Shown here piece by piece: positions 30,864 to 42,090 of a DNA stretch of 64,000 nucleotides; within the stretch, counting starts at the first letter, position 1; every line of letters begins with the position of its first letter. A program made the position numbers and the translations under genes. This DNA is from JACDBE01 sp051002015. GTDB lineage: Bacteria; Actinomycetota; Acidimicrobiia; Spongiisociales; UBA5794. The notes under the pieces are model-generated. The model saw nothing but the letters and a program-made list of their open reading frames with translations. It had not been told where the DNA came from and ran no database searches. The stretch spans positions 7,867-71,866 of the forward strand of contig JBPCMS010000019.1 of the NCBI GenBank assembly GCA_051002015.1, read 5' to 3'.

Positions 30864-33614
30864 ATGACCACCTACGACCACACCATCGTCGAGACCACCT
30901 GGCAGCAACGCTGGGAGGAATCCGGGCTCTACCAGGCAACGGTCGACTGGGCGCGCCCCAAGCACTATGCCCTGACGATGCTGCCCTACCCATCCGGGGA
31001 CCTCCACGTCGGGCACTGGTACATCATGACCCCTTCGGACGCCAGGGCTCGCTACATGCGGATGAAGGGATACAACGTGCTGTTCCCGATGGGGTTCGAC
31101 GGCTTCGGGCTCCCCGCCGAGAACGCCGCCGTCCAGCGCAACATCCATCCGGCGACGTGGACCAAGGCCAGCATTACCCGCATGCGAGGGCAGCTCCGAT
31201 CGATGGGGACGATGTTCGACTGGGAGCGGGAGGTCGTCACCTCCGATCCGGAGTTCTACCGGTGGACCCAGTGGCTGTTCAAACGGCTCTACGAGCACGG
31301 CCTGGCCTACCGGGGCGAGGCCATGGTCAACTGGTCGCCCACGCTCAAGACCGTCCTCGCCAACGAGCAGGTGATCGACGGCAAGGACGAGCGGACCGGG
31401 CAGCCGGTGGTGCAGCGGATGATGGAGCAGTGGTTGTTCGCCATCACGCGCTACGCAGACGAACTACTCCGCTTCGACGGGATCGACTGGCCCGAGCCGG
31501 TGCGCACCATGCAGACCAACTGGATCGGGCGCTCCGAGGGCGCCGAGGTGGTGTTCCCCACCGCAGTCGGTGAGGGGATCCGTGTCTTCACCACCCGTCC
31601 CGACACCCTGTGGGGCGCCACCTTCATGGTCCTCGCCCCCGAGCACCCCCTGGTCGATGCCCTCACCACGGACGACCGCAGGGCCGAGGTCGAGGCGTAT
31701 CGCACCCAGGCCGCTCGCAAGACCGACCTGGAGCGGATGGCGGACAGCACGGCCAAGACCGGGGTGTTCACCGGCGGCCATGCAACCAACCCGGTCAACG
31801 GCGCCCAGATCCCGGTGTGGGTGGCCGACTACGTCCTGCTGTCGTACGGGACGGGGGCGATCATGGCGGTACCCGCCCACGACCAGCGCGACTTCGAGTT
31901 CGCCCGAAGGTTCGACCTCCCCGTCGTCCCTGTGATCCATCCCGCTGGGGGGGATCCGCTTTCCGGTGACGAGATGGCGGCCTCCTACGTCGGGCCGGGG
32001 GTGATGGTCGGCAGCGGCCCCATCGACGGGATCGAGACAACCCTGGCCAAGGGCAGGTCCAATCCGTCGGTGGCCGCCACCATCGACTGGCTGGAGAGCC
32101 AGGGGATCGGCACCGAATCGATCAACTACCGGCTGCGGGATTGGCTGATCTCCCGGCAGCGTTACTGGGGCGCCCCGATCCCGATCGTGCGGCGGAGCGA
32201 CCGGGCCATGGAGGCGGTGGCCGACGGCGACCTCCCCGTGCTGCTCCCCGAGGACATCGAGTTCCACGGGACCAGCCCCCTGGTGACCTACGAGCCGTTC
32301 CTCGACACGGTCGACCGCGAGGGCCACCCGGCCCGGCGGGAAGCCGACACCATGGACGGCTTCATGTGCTCGTCGTGGTACTGGTTCCGCTACCTGTCGC
32401 CGCACTTCGACGGCGGGCCCTTCGACCCCGAGGAGGCCGCATACTGGCTGCCGGTCGATACCTACACCGGTGGCGCCGAGCACGCCGTGATGCATCTGCT
32501 CTACGCCCGGTTCTTCGTCAAGGCGATGCGGGACATGGGGGCCTTCGACGACACCGTCGCCGCCATGGAGGCGCACGGCAGGGACCCGGCCGGGTTGTTC
32601 GACGAGCCGTTCCTGGCGTTGCGCAACCAGGGCCAGGTTCTGGGCGAGGAGCGGGAGGGCGATCGGATCGTGGTCGACGGAGCGATGGTCGAGGGCAGGG
32701 TGGTCGCCACCTCGGTCAGGGTCATCCCCAACGCCGCCGGCGGCGATGGTGCGGTGGCCGGCGAGTTGGTGCGGCGCACCGGGAACATCCTCCAGGTGGC
32801 GACCCACGAGGGCACGGTCACCGTCGAGGTACCGGACGACGCTCCGGTCGGCATCCCATCGATCCGGGGCGTCAACGACGTCAACCAGCTCCGCCACCGT
32901 CTCGAGGTGCAGCGGATGTCCAAGTCGCGAGGCAACGTCATCGACCCCGACGACCTGGTCCGGCGGTACGGCGCCGACACGGTGCGCACCCACCTGATGT
33001 TCGCCTACGAGTGGCAGAAGGGCGGGCCCTGGGACAGTCGAGGCATCGTGGGATCGCGCCGCTTCGTCGAGGACGTGTGGAAGCTGGCGACCGCCTCGTA
33101 CCGGGAGATCGAGGTCGACCCGGTCGCCGTCGAACGGTTGGCGCGGCGGGTCCATCAGACCATCGCCAAGGTGGGCGAGGATCTGGAGCACGTCAAGTTC
33201 AACACCGCCGTCGCCGCCCTGATGACGCTCCGCAACGAGCTGCAGGCGGTCCTCCGCCAGGGATCGGTCGCCGCCGGGGGATGGGACCAGGCGGTCGACA
33301 CCCTGCTGCTGCTGCTGGCCCCGATAGCCCCCCACGTCACCGAGGAGCTGTGGCACCGCCGTGGCCACCCTGACTCGATCCACCTCGCCTCATGGCCCGA
33401 GGCCGACCCGGAGATCGCCAAGGAAGAGGTGGTGGTGATGGTCGTGCAGGTCAACGGCAAGGTCAGGGACCGTATCGAGGTGGCGGCAACGATCGGTGAG
33501 CACGACGCCATCGCCGCCGCCCTCGCCTCCGATCGGGTGGCGCCGTATCTCGACGGCGGTGAGCCGCGCAGGGTCATCGCCCGGCTCCCCAACCTGATCA
33601 ACGTCGTGGTGTGA
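30864..33614 (+). CDS. leuS: Leucyl-tRNA synthetase
   Basis: The enzyme charges tRNA-Leu and proofreads through its CP1 editing domain. The 916-residue protein is of bacterial type: the HIGH-type motif is HVGHW at about residue 48, the editing domain includes TTRPDTLWGATF and YGTGAIMAVPAHDQRD, a leucine-specific insertion precedes the KMSKS motif, here RMSKS at 684-688, and the C-terminal domain ends with NGKVRDRIEV. Length is somewhat above the 860 of E. coli. The ATG at 30864 is used although the frame opens 48 bases earlier, since homology starts with the tryptophan-rich helix just after it. TACCCT at 30836-30841 is a possible -10. Two small genes follow in overlap. Confidence 0.95.
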   Translation: MTTYDHTIVETTWQQRWEESGLYQATVDWARPKHYALTMLPYPSGDLHVGHWYIMTPSDARARYMRMKGYNVLFPMGFDGFGLPAENAAVQRNIHPATWTKASITRMRGQLRSMGTMFDWEREVVTSDPEFYRWTQWLFKRLYEHGLAYRGEAMVNWSPTLKTVLANEQVIDGKDERTGQPVVQRMMEQWLFAITRYADELLRFDGIDWPEPVRTMQTNWIGRSEGAEVVFPTAVGEGIRVFTTRPDTLWGATFMVLAPEHPLVDALTTDDRRAEVEAYRTQAARKTDLERMADSTAKTGVFTGGHATNPVNGAQIPVWVADYVLLSYGTGAIMAVPAHDQRDFEFARRFDLPVVPVIHPAGGDPLSGDEMAASYVGPGVMVGSGPIDGIETTLAKGRSNPSVAATIDWLESQGIGTESINYRLRDWLISRQRYWGAPIPIVRRSDRAMEAVADGDLPVLLPEDIEFHGTSPLVTYEPFLDTVDREGHPARREADTMDGFMCSSWYWFRYLSPHFDGGPFDPEEAAYWLPVDTYTGGAEHAVMHLLYARFFVKAMRDMGAFDDTVAAMEAHGRDPAGLFDEPFLALRNQGQVLGEEREGDRIVVDGAMVEGRVVATSVRVIPNAAGGDGAVAGELVRRTGNILQVATHEGTVTVEVPDDAPVGIPSIRGVNDVNQLRHRLEVQRMSKSRGNVIDPDDLVRRYGADTVRTHLMFAYEWQKGGPWDSRGIVGSRRFVEDVWKLATASYREIEVDPVAVERLARRVHQTIAKVGEDLEHVKFNTAVAALMTLRNELQAVLRQGSVAAGGWDQAVDTLLLLLAPIAPHVTEELWHRRGHPDSIHLASWPEADPEIAKEEVVVMVVQVNGKVRDRIEVAATIGEHDAIAAALASDRVAPYLDGGEPRRVIARLPNLINVVV

Positions 33615-34054
33615 TCGCAAGCCGTTCGATCACGGCGCGCGATGCGCTCCTCGCCGCCGGAATCGATCCCGCCGAGGTCGGGCGCGCCCTGCCCACCGTC
33701 GACCCGGGACGGGCCAGGATCAAACCGGCCTCCCGCTGGTTCCGCCGGACCTGGGCCAAGGGCATCGCCGCCGTGACCATGCCCTGGGGGATCTTCGTCA
33801 CCCCCGAGGTCTTCGCCGGTCTCGCCGACCGGGATGAGGCGTGGCGGCACGGCGTCCTCGTGGTCCATGAGCTGGTTCACCTCGACCAGTACCGGCGCAT
33901 CGGTCCGCTGGGCCACGTCGGCCGCTACCTGGGCGACTACGTCAGCGGACGTTGGCACGGGCGATCGCACTGGGACGCCTACCGCGACATCCGCCTCGAG
34001 GTGGAGGCCCGCACCGTGGCCGCCCGGTTCGCCCCGGGACGGAGGGCGCCGTGA
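33611..34054 (+). CDS. Small HExxH protein (putative metalloprotease-like, DUF)
   Basis: This 147-residue protein is not one I can name. It contains HELVHLDQYRRIG near residues 92-104, an HExxH-type zinc motif with a following DQ pair seen in small zincin-like domains, and a later acidic helix (DAYRDIRLEVEAR) that could supply a third ligand. There is no signal peptide. Its GTG start overlaps the leuS stop by four bases and its stop overlaps the next gene, so the three are translationally coupled. A membrane protease gene follows, but a shared function is speculation. Confidence 0.65.
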   Translation: MIASRSITARDALLAAGIDPAEVGRALPTVDPGRARIKPASRWFRRTWAKGIAAVTMPWGIFVTPEVFAGLADRDEAWRHGVLVVHELVHLDQYRRIGPLGHVGRYLGDYVSGRWHGRSHWDAYRDIRLEVEARTVAARFAPGRRAP

Positions 34055-34818
34055 GCCGATGGCGCCCGCTGGAGATGGCGTACCTGCCCGAGACCAGGTG
34101 GGCCTTCGGCGACGTGGTTCTGGCCCTGGGGGCCGGGTTTGCCGCCGCCATCCTTGCCGGGTCGGTGATGGTGGCCGTCACCGCGGCCGATGAGATCACA
34201 GTCGCTCAGGTCACGGTGACGCTGCTCGCCCAATCGGCGGCCACCGTAGCCACCCTGATCGGGCTCGGCCGGAGCCGTGGCACCGGATCTTTGGCGGAGC
34301 GGGTGGGCTTGGCGTGGCGCCGGTCGGACACCTGGGGCATCCTGGCCGGGCTCGCCCTCCAAGTGGTGGTGGCGGTGCTGATCGGCGGGCTCATCAGGTT
34401 GCTGGCGCCCGACGAGCTGGCCCAACAGGCGGTCGCCGGGGTGGTTGGCGGCGCCTCACGGTGGCTGGAGATCGTCGTCCTGCTGGTGATGCTGGTGGGG
34501 GTGGCCCCGGTGGTCGAGGAGATCGTGTACCGGGCGGTCCTGCTGTCGCGTCTGCGGCGCTCGATGGCGCCGTGGCCGGCGATCCTGGTCTCAGCCGCCT
34601 TCTTCGCCGGGGTGCACCTGATCGACCCAGGGGCGCTGTACGCCGTCCCCGGCCTGTTCGTGATCGGTGTTGCCCTGGGATGGCTGGCGCTCGCCACCGG
34701 TGACATCGGTCTCCCCATCGCGGTGCACGCCGGTGTCAACCTGACCGGTGCCCTTGCCCTGATCTTCGAGGACGAGCTCGCCGAGGCCGTCGACGCCGTG
34801 GTCCACCTGGTCTTCTGA
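34051..34818 (+). CDS. CPBP-family intramembrane metalloprotease
   Basis: The 255-residue membrane protein has about seven hydrophobic segments and the CPBP (Rce1/Abi) family motifs: EEIVYRAVLL (the glutamates and arginine), FFAGVHL (phenylalanine-histidine motif) and HAGVN near the C terminus. These enzymes cleave within membranes; in bacteria substrates are mostly unknown, with some acting in bacteriocin immunity or protein sorting. The GTG start overlaps the previous stop by four bases. Confidence 0.87.
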   Translation: MSRWRPLEMAYLPETRWAFGDVVLALGAGFAAAILAGSVMVAVTAADEITVAQVTVTLLAQSAATVATLIGLGRSRGTGSLAERVGLAWRRSDTWGILAGLALQVVVAVLIGGLIRLLAPDELAQQAVAGVVGGASRWLEIVVLLVMLVGVAPVVEEIVYRAVLLSRLRRSMAPWPAILVSAAFFAGVHLIDPGALYAVPGLFVIGVALGWLALATGDIGLPIAVHAGVNLTGALALIFEDELAEAVDAVVHLVF

Positions 34819-34881
34819 TCCGGTGACGATCCCGGGTGCGCCGCCCGTCGCCGACGGGACCCTGGAACGTGTCACACCCCC

Positions 34882-35713
34882 GTGATACATGTGGGAGCGG
34901 GTGGGCACATCCCCGAGGGGCGGATCGAGGAGGCCGCCATCGACAGAACAATCAGCGACGAAGGCCCGCTGCGGAACGCGGCGGAGCGGGTCGGAGAACA
35001 GGATGAGGCGACGGGTCGGGGCGCCGGCCCGGTGCCGCCGGTCGGGGTGGGCGCCGGGGTGCCGACCCGCTCCGGCTGGAGGAGCCGGTTCGCTCCACCC
35101 GGCCCGGGTGCGGTCGGCGGGCTCGGGGTCGTCGGGGTTCGGACGGGTGGCGCCGTTGCCGTCGTCGTCGCCCTGCTCGCCGGGGTGTTGTGGTGGGGGC
35201 TCCCGTCCGGCACCGACCCTGGCGGGGAGGCTATGCCGGTCGGCAGCGTGGAACGGATGCCGTCGGCCGGCGCCCCGGCGGTCACCACGACACAGACCAT
35301 GACGGTTCACGTCTCCGGGGCGGTGAGCAACCCCGGTCTGGTCATGGTGCCGGCCGGGGCCCGGATCGCCGACGTCATCGCCGCCGCCGGTGGAGCCGGC
35401 CGCTCCGCCGATGTGGCTTCGATCAACCTGGCGGCGCCGGTCGGCGACGGTGAGCAGATCGTGGTGCCCGCCGTGGACGGCGACGGGGGGCCTGCTCCGA
35501 ATGGCGGTTGGTCGCCGGCGGCGCCCGGTACCGAGCCCGACGGTCTGATCATGTTGAACCACGCCGATGCCGCCACCCTCGAGCTCCTGCCCGGGGTGGG
35601 GCCGGTGCTGGCCGAGCGGATCATCACCCATCGCGAGACCATTGGGCCCTTCCAGACCGTCGAGGACCTCCTCGACGTATCCGGGATCGGCGAGGTGAAG
35701 CTGGCCGCTCTCC

Positions 35714-35736
<23 letters not shown>
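34882..35736 (+). CDS. comEA: Competence protein ComEA (DNA-binding, membrane-anchored)
   Basis: ComEA binds incoming double-stranded DNA outside the membrane during transformation. The 284-residue protein has a cytosolic N terminus (about 1-85, proline/glycine-rich), one transmembrane helix (about 88-106), an SLBB domain (about 139-200; VHVSGAVSNPGLVMVPAGARI) and a double helix-hairpin-helix DNA-binding domain (about 222-284; LLPGVGPVLAERII and VSGIGEVKLAALRDYV). The GTG start at 34882 is the first in frame; one three codons later is also possible. It overlaps or abuts comEC. Confidence 0.9.
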
Positions 35737-37981
<2,245 letters not shown>

Positions 37982-38054
37982 GCAGGCCGGCGCCGGCAAG
38001 GCGGTCTCGGTGCGACCCGGACCGGCACGGTGTGTGCCGCAGCTCTCGGTGCCT

Positions 38055-38216
38055 CTACCTGAGCTGCAGGCCGGTGACCCCTTCGATCGCCTCGCGGATG
38101 AGGTCGGCGTGGCCGTTGTGCCGCGCCGCCTCCTGGATCATGTGGAGCATGATCCACCTGAGGCTGTAGGGCTCGCCGTCGGGCGACGGCTTCACCGACG
38201 GCTGGCCGAGCTCGTC
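38055..38216 (-). pseudogene. DinB/DUF664-family C-terminal remnant
   Basis: The 344-base gap between comEC and holA holds a minus-strand frame whose last 53 codons encode the characteristic C terminus of a DinB-superfamily (DUF664) protein: [32 protein letters not shown], shown here in two parts as [18 protein letters not shown] and [14 protein letters not shown]. DinB proteins are about 160 residues, and the upstream two thirds are missing; further upstream the frame runs antisense through holA without homology. The conserved histidine of the last helix remains. This is a 5'-deleted pseudogene. Confidence 0.7.
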
Positions 38217-38313
38217 ACCGGCGGCGGGCAATCGCCCGTTGCCCCACGAGGAGATCGCCGCCCACCGGCGAGGCGGTCGACGAAGCCGGTGCTTGCGGGT
38301 GCGGCGGCGGAGG

Positions 38314-38319
38314 TACGCT
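38314..38319 (+). promoter_or_regulatory. -10 hexamer TACGCT for leaderless holA
   Basis: TACGCT lies exactly six bases before the GTG at 38326, favouring that codon over the GTG three bases earlier. Confidence 0.45.
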
Positions 38320-38325
38320 CGGGTG

Positions 38326-39321
38326 GTGAAGCCGATCGTGGTCGTGTCCACCGACCGGGGAGCGGGTCCCGGGGAGCGTGAGCTGATGTTCGAGGCCGCC
38401 CAGCAGGCGTTCCAGCGGTGGGGGATCAGCGACATCACCCGCATCGACGTGCCCGGTCGTGCCAGCGGTGAGGACACGGACGAGGCGGGCTTGCGCACCC
38501 CGGTCGCCTCTGCCGTCCCCGCCCTGCAGAGCGGATCGCTGTTCGGAGGGGCGACCGGGGTCCTGTTCGTCGATGCCGACCAGCTCCAGAAGACCGAGGC
38601 CGAGGTGCTGTCCGAGGTGATCGGCAGCGTCCCCGACGATGGGACCCTCGGGGTGGTGTTCCTGACCACCGGCGCCATGCCGCCCGTGCTCGGTCGGGCG
38701 GTGAAGCCCGTGGCCGACACGGTGCAGATCAGGCTGGTGACCGAGGCCGGTGCCGCCACCTGGCTCGGCATCGCCGCCAAGAAGCGCTCGCTCCGGCTGG
38801 GGGAGGGGGCGCAGGCGGCCCTGATCCGACGATTCGGCTCGGACGTGGCGGCACTGGGGCAGGCGCTCGACCAACTCGCCGTCGACGGTGCGACGGCAAC
38901 CGCCGACATGATCGCCGAGCGGTTCCGAAACCGACCGGATGTGCCGATGTGGAAGGTCACCGATGCGATCGTCGCCGGGAGGACCGGTGAGGCGTTGCGC
39001 CGGCTGTCCGACTACCTCCTCCACGGCCACCCGCTCGTCCTGCTCAGCTACCTGCAGAACGACCTGCGCCGCCGGGCGCTCGCCGCCAACGCCCCCGACT
39101 ACGACACCTTCGTGGCCCGGTCGGGAGCGGCATCCAACCGGGGGACCGAGCGGCTGTGGAACATGAGGCAGCGGGCGCGTTCCGAGGATCTGAGGCGGGC
39201 GCTCGCCGCCCTGGCCAAGGCGGACGTCCAACTGAAGACGGCACCCGAAGCCACCCACCGGGTGACGCTGGAGCGGCTGACGGTCGCCCTCAGCCTCTGG
39301 TATGGCGGCTCGGGGCGGTGA
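38326..39321 (+). CDS. holA: DNA polymerase III delta subunit
   Basis: HolA opens and loads the sliding clamp as part of the clamp-loader complex. The 331-residue protein shows the family layout: a divergent AAA+ module (early [16 protein letters not shown] and a later [11 protein letters not shown]) and a C-terminal helical collar ([22 protein letters not shown] and [11 protein letters not shown]). Like other delta subunits it lacks a functional P-loop. Upstream frame extension into the DinB remnant is not homologous. It converges on greA. Confidence 0.88.
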   Translation: MKPIVVVSTDRGAGPGERELMFEAAQQAFQRWGISDITRIDVPGRASGEDTDEAGLRTPVASAVPALQSGSLFGGATGVLFVDADQLQKTEAEVLSEVIGSVPDDGTLGVVFLTTGAMPPVLGRAVKPVADTVQIRLVTEAGAATWLGIAAKKRSLRLGEGAQAALIRRFGSDVAALGQALDQLAVDGATATADMIAERFRNRPDVPMWKVTDAIVAGRTGEALRRLSDYLLHGHPLVLLSYLQNDLRRRALAANAPDYDTFVARSGAASNRGTERLWNMRQRARSEDLRRALAALAKADVQLKTAPEATHRVTLERLTVALSLWYGGSGR

Positions 39322-39360
39322 AGCCAGGTGAGCCCCGCTGAGCCCGGCGCTGAGACCCCC

Positions 39361-39379
39361 GCTGAGGCTGGTGCTCAGC
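39361..39379. terminator. Candidate hairpin between holA and greA
   Basis: GCTGAG (39361-39366) and CTCAGC (39374-39379) form a perfect six-pair stem with a seven-base loop in the convergent holA-greA gap, overlapping the greA stop. No T-run is present. Confidence 0.3.
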
Positions 39380-39851
39380 CCTCGTAGACGCGGACGGCCC
39401 GCACCATGTAGGTGAAGGTGCCGCCCGGAGCCTCGTATGTCACCGAGTCGCCCGGAACGGCTCCGAGCAGGGCGCCGCCGAGTGGGGAGTCGGGAGATGC
39501 GAGCAGCAGACCGGCGACCTTGTTCTCGGAAGGGGCCACCAGGAACTCCATCTCATCACCGTCCTCGTCGACCACCGTGGCGATGGTGCCGACCCCGACC
39601 CGGCCCGAGTCCTCGATCTCACGCACGTCGGCGCTGTCGAGCGTCGACCTGATCTGCCGGATCCTGGCCTCCATCATCCCCTGGTCGTTCTTGGCGGTGT
39701 CGTACTCGGCGTTCTCCCGCAGGTCGCCATGGTCACGGGCATCGGCAATGCGCTGCTCGATCTCTCGCCTGCCGTCGGTCTCGAGATACTCGAGCTCCTG
39801 GCGCAGCTTGGCGTAGGCAGCAGGGGTGAGCCAGGTCTTGGCGCTGGTCAT
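39375..39851 (-). CDS. greA: Transcription elongation factor GreA
   Basis: GreA rescues backtracked RNA polymerase by stimulating transcript cleavage. The 158-residue protein has the N-terminal coiled coil with the catalytic acidic tip (DARDHGDLRENAEYD; the DLRENAEYD loop is diagnostic) and the C-terminal FKBP-like domain (GDSVTYEAPGG). The ATG with first base 39851 starts MTSAKTWLTP, typical of actinobacterial GreA. It lies downstream of rpsT on the same strand. Confidence 0.95.
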   Translation of the reverse strand: MTSAKTWLTPAAYAKLRQELEYLETDGRREIEQRIADARDHGDLRENAEYDTAKNDQGMMEARIRQIRSTLDSADVREIEDSGRVGVGTIATVVDEDGDEMEFLVAPSENKVAGLLLASPDSPLGGALLGAVPGDSVTYEAPGGTFTYMVRAVRVYEG

Positions 39852-39910
39852 GGGGAACGATCCTGTTGGTCGGTCGCCGACGACGGTCGGCGGCGAGCTC
39901 TTCGAGCCGG

Positions 39911-40177
39911 TTACTTCTGGAGGGTGGCGACCCGGCGGGCCATGCGGGCCTTGCGTCGGGCTGCCGTGTTCTTGTGGACGAGCCCCATCGCCACCGCCTG
40001 GTCGATCCGCTTCTGGGCGAGGCGGACCGCCTTCTCGGTGGCGTCGGGATCGCCGGATTCGGCGACCGTCACCGCCGTCTTGAAGCGGGTCTTGAGCTCG
40101 GAGCTCACCGACTTGTTGCGATCGTGCCGTACCGTGTTCTGACGGTTGCGCTTGATCTGCGACTTGATGTTGGCCAT
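39911..40177 (-). CDS. rpsT: Ribosomal protein bS20
   Basis: bS20 binds 16S rRNA early in 30S assembly. The 88-residue, very basic protein begins MANIKSQIKRNRQN and ends with the three-helix family pattern (HKNTAARRKARMARR). The ATG at 40177 is set by homology. It is divergent from lepA, with a TAACCT -10 about 35 bases upstream. Confidence 0.96.
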   Translation of the reverse strand: MANIKSQIKRNRQNTVRHDRNKSVSSELKTRFKTAVTVAESGDPDATEKAVRLAQKRIDQAVAMGLVHKNTAARRKARMARRVATLQK

Positions 40178-40211
40178 GTGGCGACAAACCTCTGCGAACG
40201 GGAACGGCGCA

Positions 40212-40217
40212 AGGTTA
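40212..40217 (-). promoter_or_regulatory. -10 hexamer TAACCT for rpsT
   Basis: On the minus strand TGG-TAACCT forms an extended -10 about 34 bases before the rpsT ATG. It lies back to back with the lepA -10, only 17 bases away. Confidence 0.45.
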
Positions 40218-40234
40218 CCACAGCGGGCCGCCGG

Positions 40235-40240
40235 TACAAT
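40235..40240 (+). promoter_or_regulatory. -10 hexamer TACAAT for lepA-hemW
   Basis: TACAAT, one mismatch from consensus TATAAT, precedes lepA by 47 bases. The short spacing to the rpsT -10 means the two polymerases would compete for this segment. Confidence 0.5.
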
Positions 40241-40287
40241 GCCCACGTCTGTGTTGAGCAGACCCGTTCCGCCTCACCGTAGGGCCC

Positions 40288-42090
40288 ATGACCCAGCTGG
40301 CGCGTATCCGCAACTTCTGCATCATCGCCCACATCGACCACGGCAAGTCGACCCTGGCCGATCGCTTCCTGCAGAGAACCGGAACCGTCGCCGAGCGGGA
40401 CATGCGCGAGCAGCTTCTCGACACCATGGACCTGGAACGGGAGCGGGGCATCACCATCAAGGCCAACGCGGTGCGTATCGACTACCGCGCCGGCGACGGC
40501 GAGACCTACGTCCTCAACCTGATCGACACCCCGGGCCACGTCGACTTCTCGTACGAGGTGTCGCGCTCGCTGGCGGCCGCCGAGGGGGCGCTGCTGGTGG
40601 TCGACGCCACCCAGGGGATCGAGGCCCAGACCCTGGCCAACGCCCACCTCGCCATCGAGAGCGGGCTGGAGATCATCCCGGTGGTCAACAAGATCGATCT
40701 GCCCGCGGCCGAGCCCGACCTGGTTGCCGACCAGATCATCGGGGTCATCGGCGGCACCCGCGCCGATGTGCTGCGGGTCTCGGCCAAGTCGGGCAAGGGG
40801 GTCGACGAGCTGCTCGAGGCGATCGTCGCCCGCCTCCCCGCCCCCACCGCGGTCGTCGACGGACCGCTGCGGGCCCTGGTGTTCGACTCGTATTACGACA
40901 TCTACCGAGGCGTCGTCTGCCACGTCAGGGTGGTGGACGGTGCCCTGGTCCAGGACGACGAGATCCGGTTCATGGTCACCGGGGAGATGGTGACCGCAGA
41001 CGAGATCGGCACCCTGTCCCCGGCCCCGCGGCCGGGACGCCGCCTCGGTCCGGGCGAGGTCGGCTACCTGATCACCGGGATCAAGGAGATCGACCTGGTC
41101 CGGGTCGGGGACACCGTCACCCATGCCGGGAGGCGGGCCGAGTTCCCGCTTGCGGGTTACCGGGAGCCGAAGCCGATGGTGTTCTCGGGGCTGTTCCCCA
41201 CCGAGGGTCACGACTTCGAGCGGCTGCGCGAGGCGCTCGACAAGCTTCGCCTCAACGACTCGTCTCTGGTGTACCAGCCGGAGACGTCGCGGGCGCTCGG
41301 GTTCGGGTTCCGCTGCGGTTTCCTCGGGCTGCTCCACATGGAGATCGTCCGGGAGCGGCTGGAGCGCGAGTACGACCTCGACCTGGTGGCGACCGCGCCG
41401 TCGGTGGAGTACCGGGCGACGCTCACCGACGGCTCGGTGGTCCAGGTGCGCTCCCCACAGGACCTGCCCGAGCCGAGCCGGCTGGCCACGGTGGCCGAGC
41501 CGATGGTGGCGGTGATGATCCTGACCCCAACCGAGTACGTGGGGACCGTGATGGACCTGAGCCAGCAGCGTCGCGGCGAGATGGGGAAGATGACCTACCT
41601 GAGCCCCGAGCGAGTCGAACTCCACTACCGGGTGCCGCTGGCCGAGATCGTCTTCGACTTCTTCGACCAGCTCAAGTCGAGAACCAGGGGCTACGCCTCG
41701 CTCGACTACGAGCCGAGCGGCTACCTGGAGGCGGATCTGGTAAAGGTCGAGATCCTCCTCAACGGGGTCGCCGTCGACGCCTTCTCCACCATCGTGCATC
41801 GGGAGAGGGCCCCCACCTACGGGCGGGCCATGGTCGACCGACTGCGCCAGCTGATCCCCCGCCAGCTCTTCGACGTGCCTGTCCAGGCCGCCGTCGGGAC
41901 CAGGGTCATCGCTCGGGAGACCATCAAGGCGAAGCGCAAGGACGTGCTGGCCAAGTGCTACGGCGGCGACGTCACCCGCAAGCGCAAGCTGCTCGAGAAG
42001 CAGAAGGAGGGCAAGCGGCGGATGAAGATGGTGGGCAACGTCGAGGTGCCCCAGGAGGCCTTCGTCGCCGCGCTGCGCATCGATGGCTGA
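40288..42090 (+). CDS. lepA: Elongation factor 4 (LepA) GTPase
   Basis: LepA is a ribosome-associated GTPase involved in initiation/30S maturation and back-translocation. The 600-residue protein has G1 AHIDHGKST at about 14-22, G3 DTPGHVDF, G4 NKIDLP, EF-G-like domains II, III and V, and the unique C-terminal domain ending in the basic [16 protein letters not shown] block. Length is standard. The ATG at 40288 begins the homology. hemW begins eight bases before the stop, so the pair is co-translated. Confidence 0.97.
   Translation: MTQLARIRNFCIIAHIDHGKSTLADRFLQRTGTVAERDMREQLLDTMDLERERGITIKANAVRIDYRAGDGETYVLNLIDTPGHVDFSYEVSRSLAAAEGALLVVDATQGIEAQTLANAHLAIESGLEIIPVVNKIDLPAAEPDLVADQIIGVIGGTRADVLRVSAKSGKGVDELLEAIVARLPAPTAVVDGPLRALVFDSYYDIYRGVVCHVRVVDGALVQDDEIRFMVTGEMVTADEIGTLSPAPRPGRRLGPGEVGYLITGIKEIDLVRVGDTVTHAGRRAEFPLAGYREPKPMVFSGLFPTEGHDFERLREALDKLRLNDSSLVYQPETSRALGFGFRCGFLGLLHMEIVRERLEREYDLDLVATAPSVEYRATLTDGSVVQVRSPQDLPEPSRLATVAEPMVAVMILTPTEYVGTVMDLSQQRRGEMGKMTYLSPERVELHYRVPLAEIVFDFFDQLKSRTRGYASLDYEPSGYLEADLVKVEILLNGVAVDAFSTIVHRERAPTYGRAMVDRLRQLIPRQLFDVPVQAAVGTRVIARETIKAKRKDVLAKCYGGDVTRKRKLLEKQKEGKRRMKMVGNVEVPQEAFVAALRIDG

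Noticed and set aside
37982..38325. An intact gene in the comEC-holA gap
   Set aside because: Only the DinB-type C-terminal remnant shows homology; no complete frame with a start is present.
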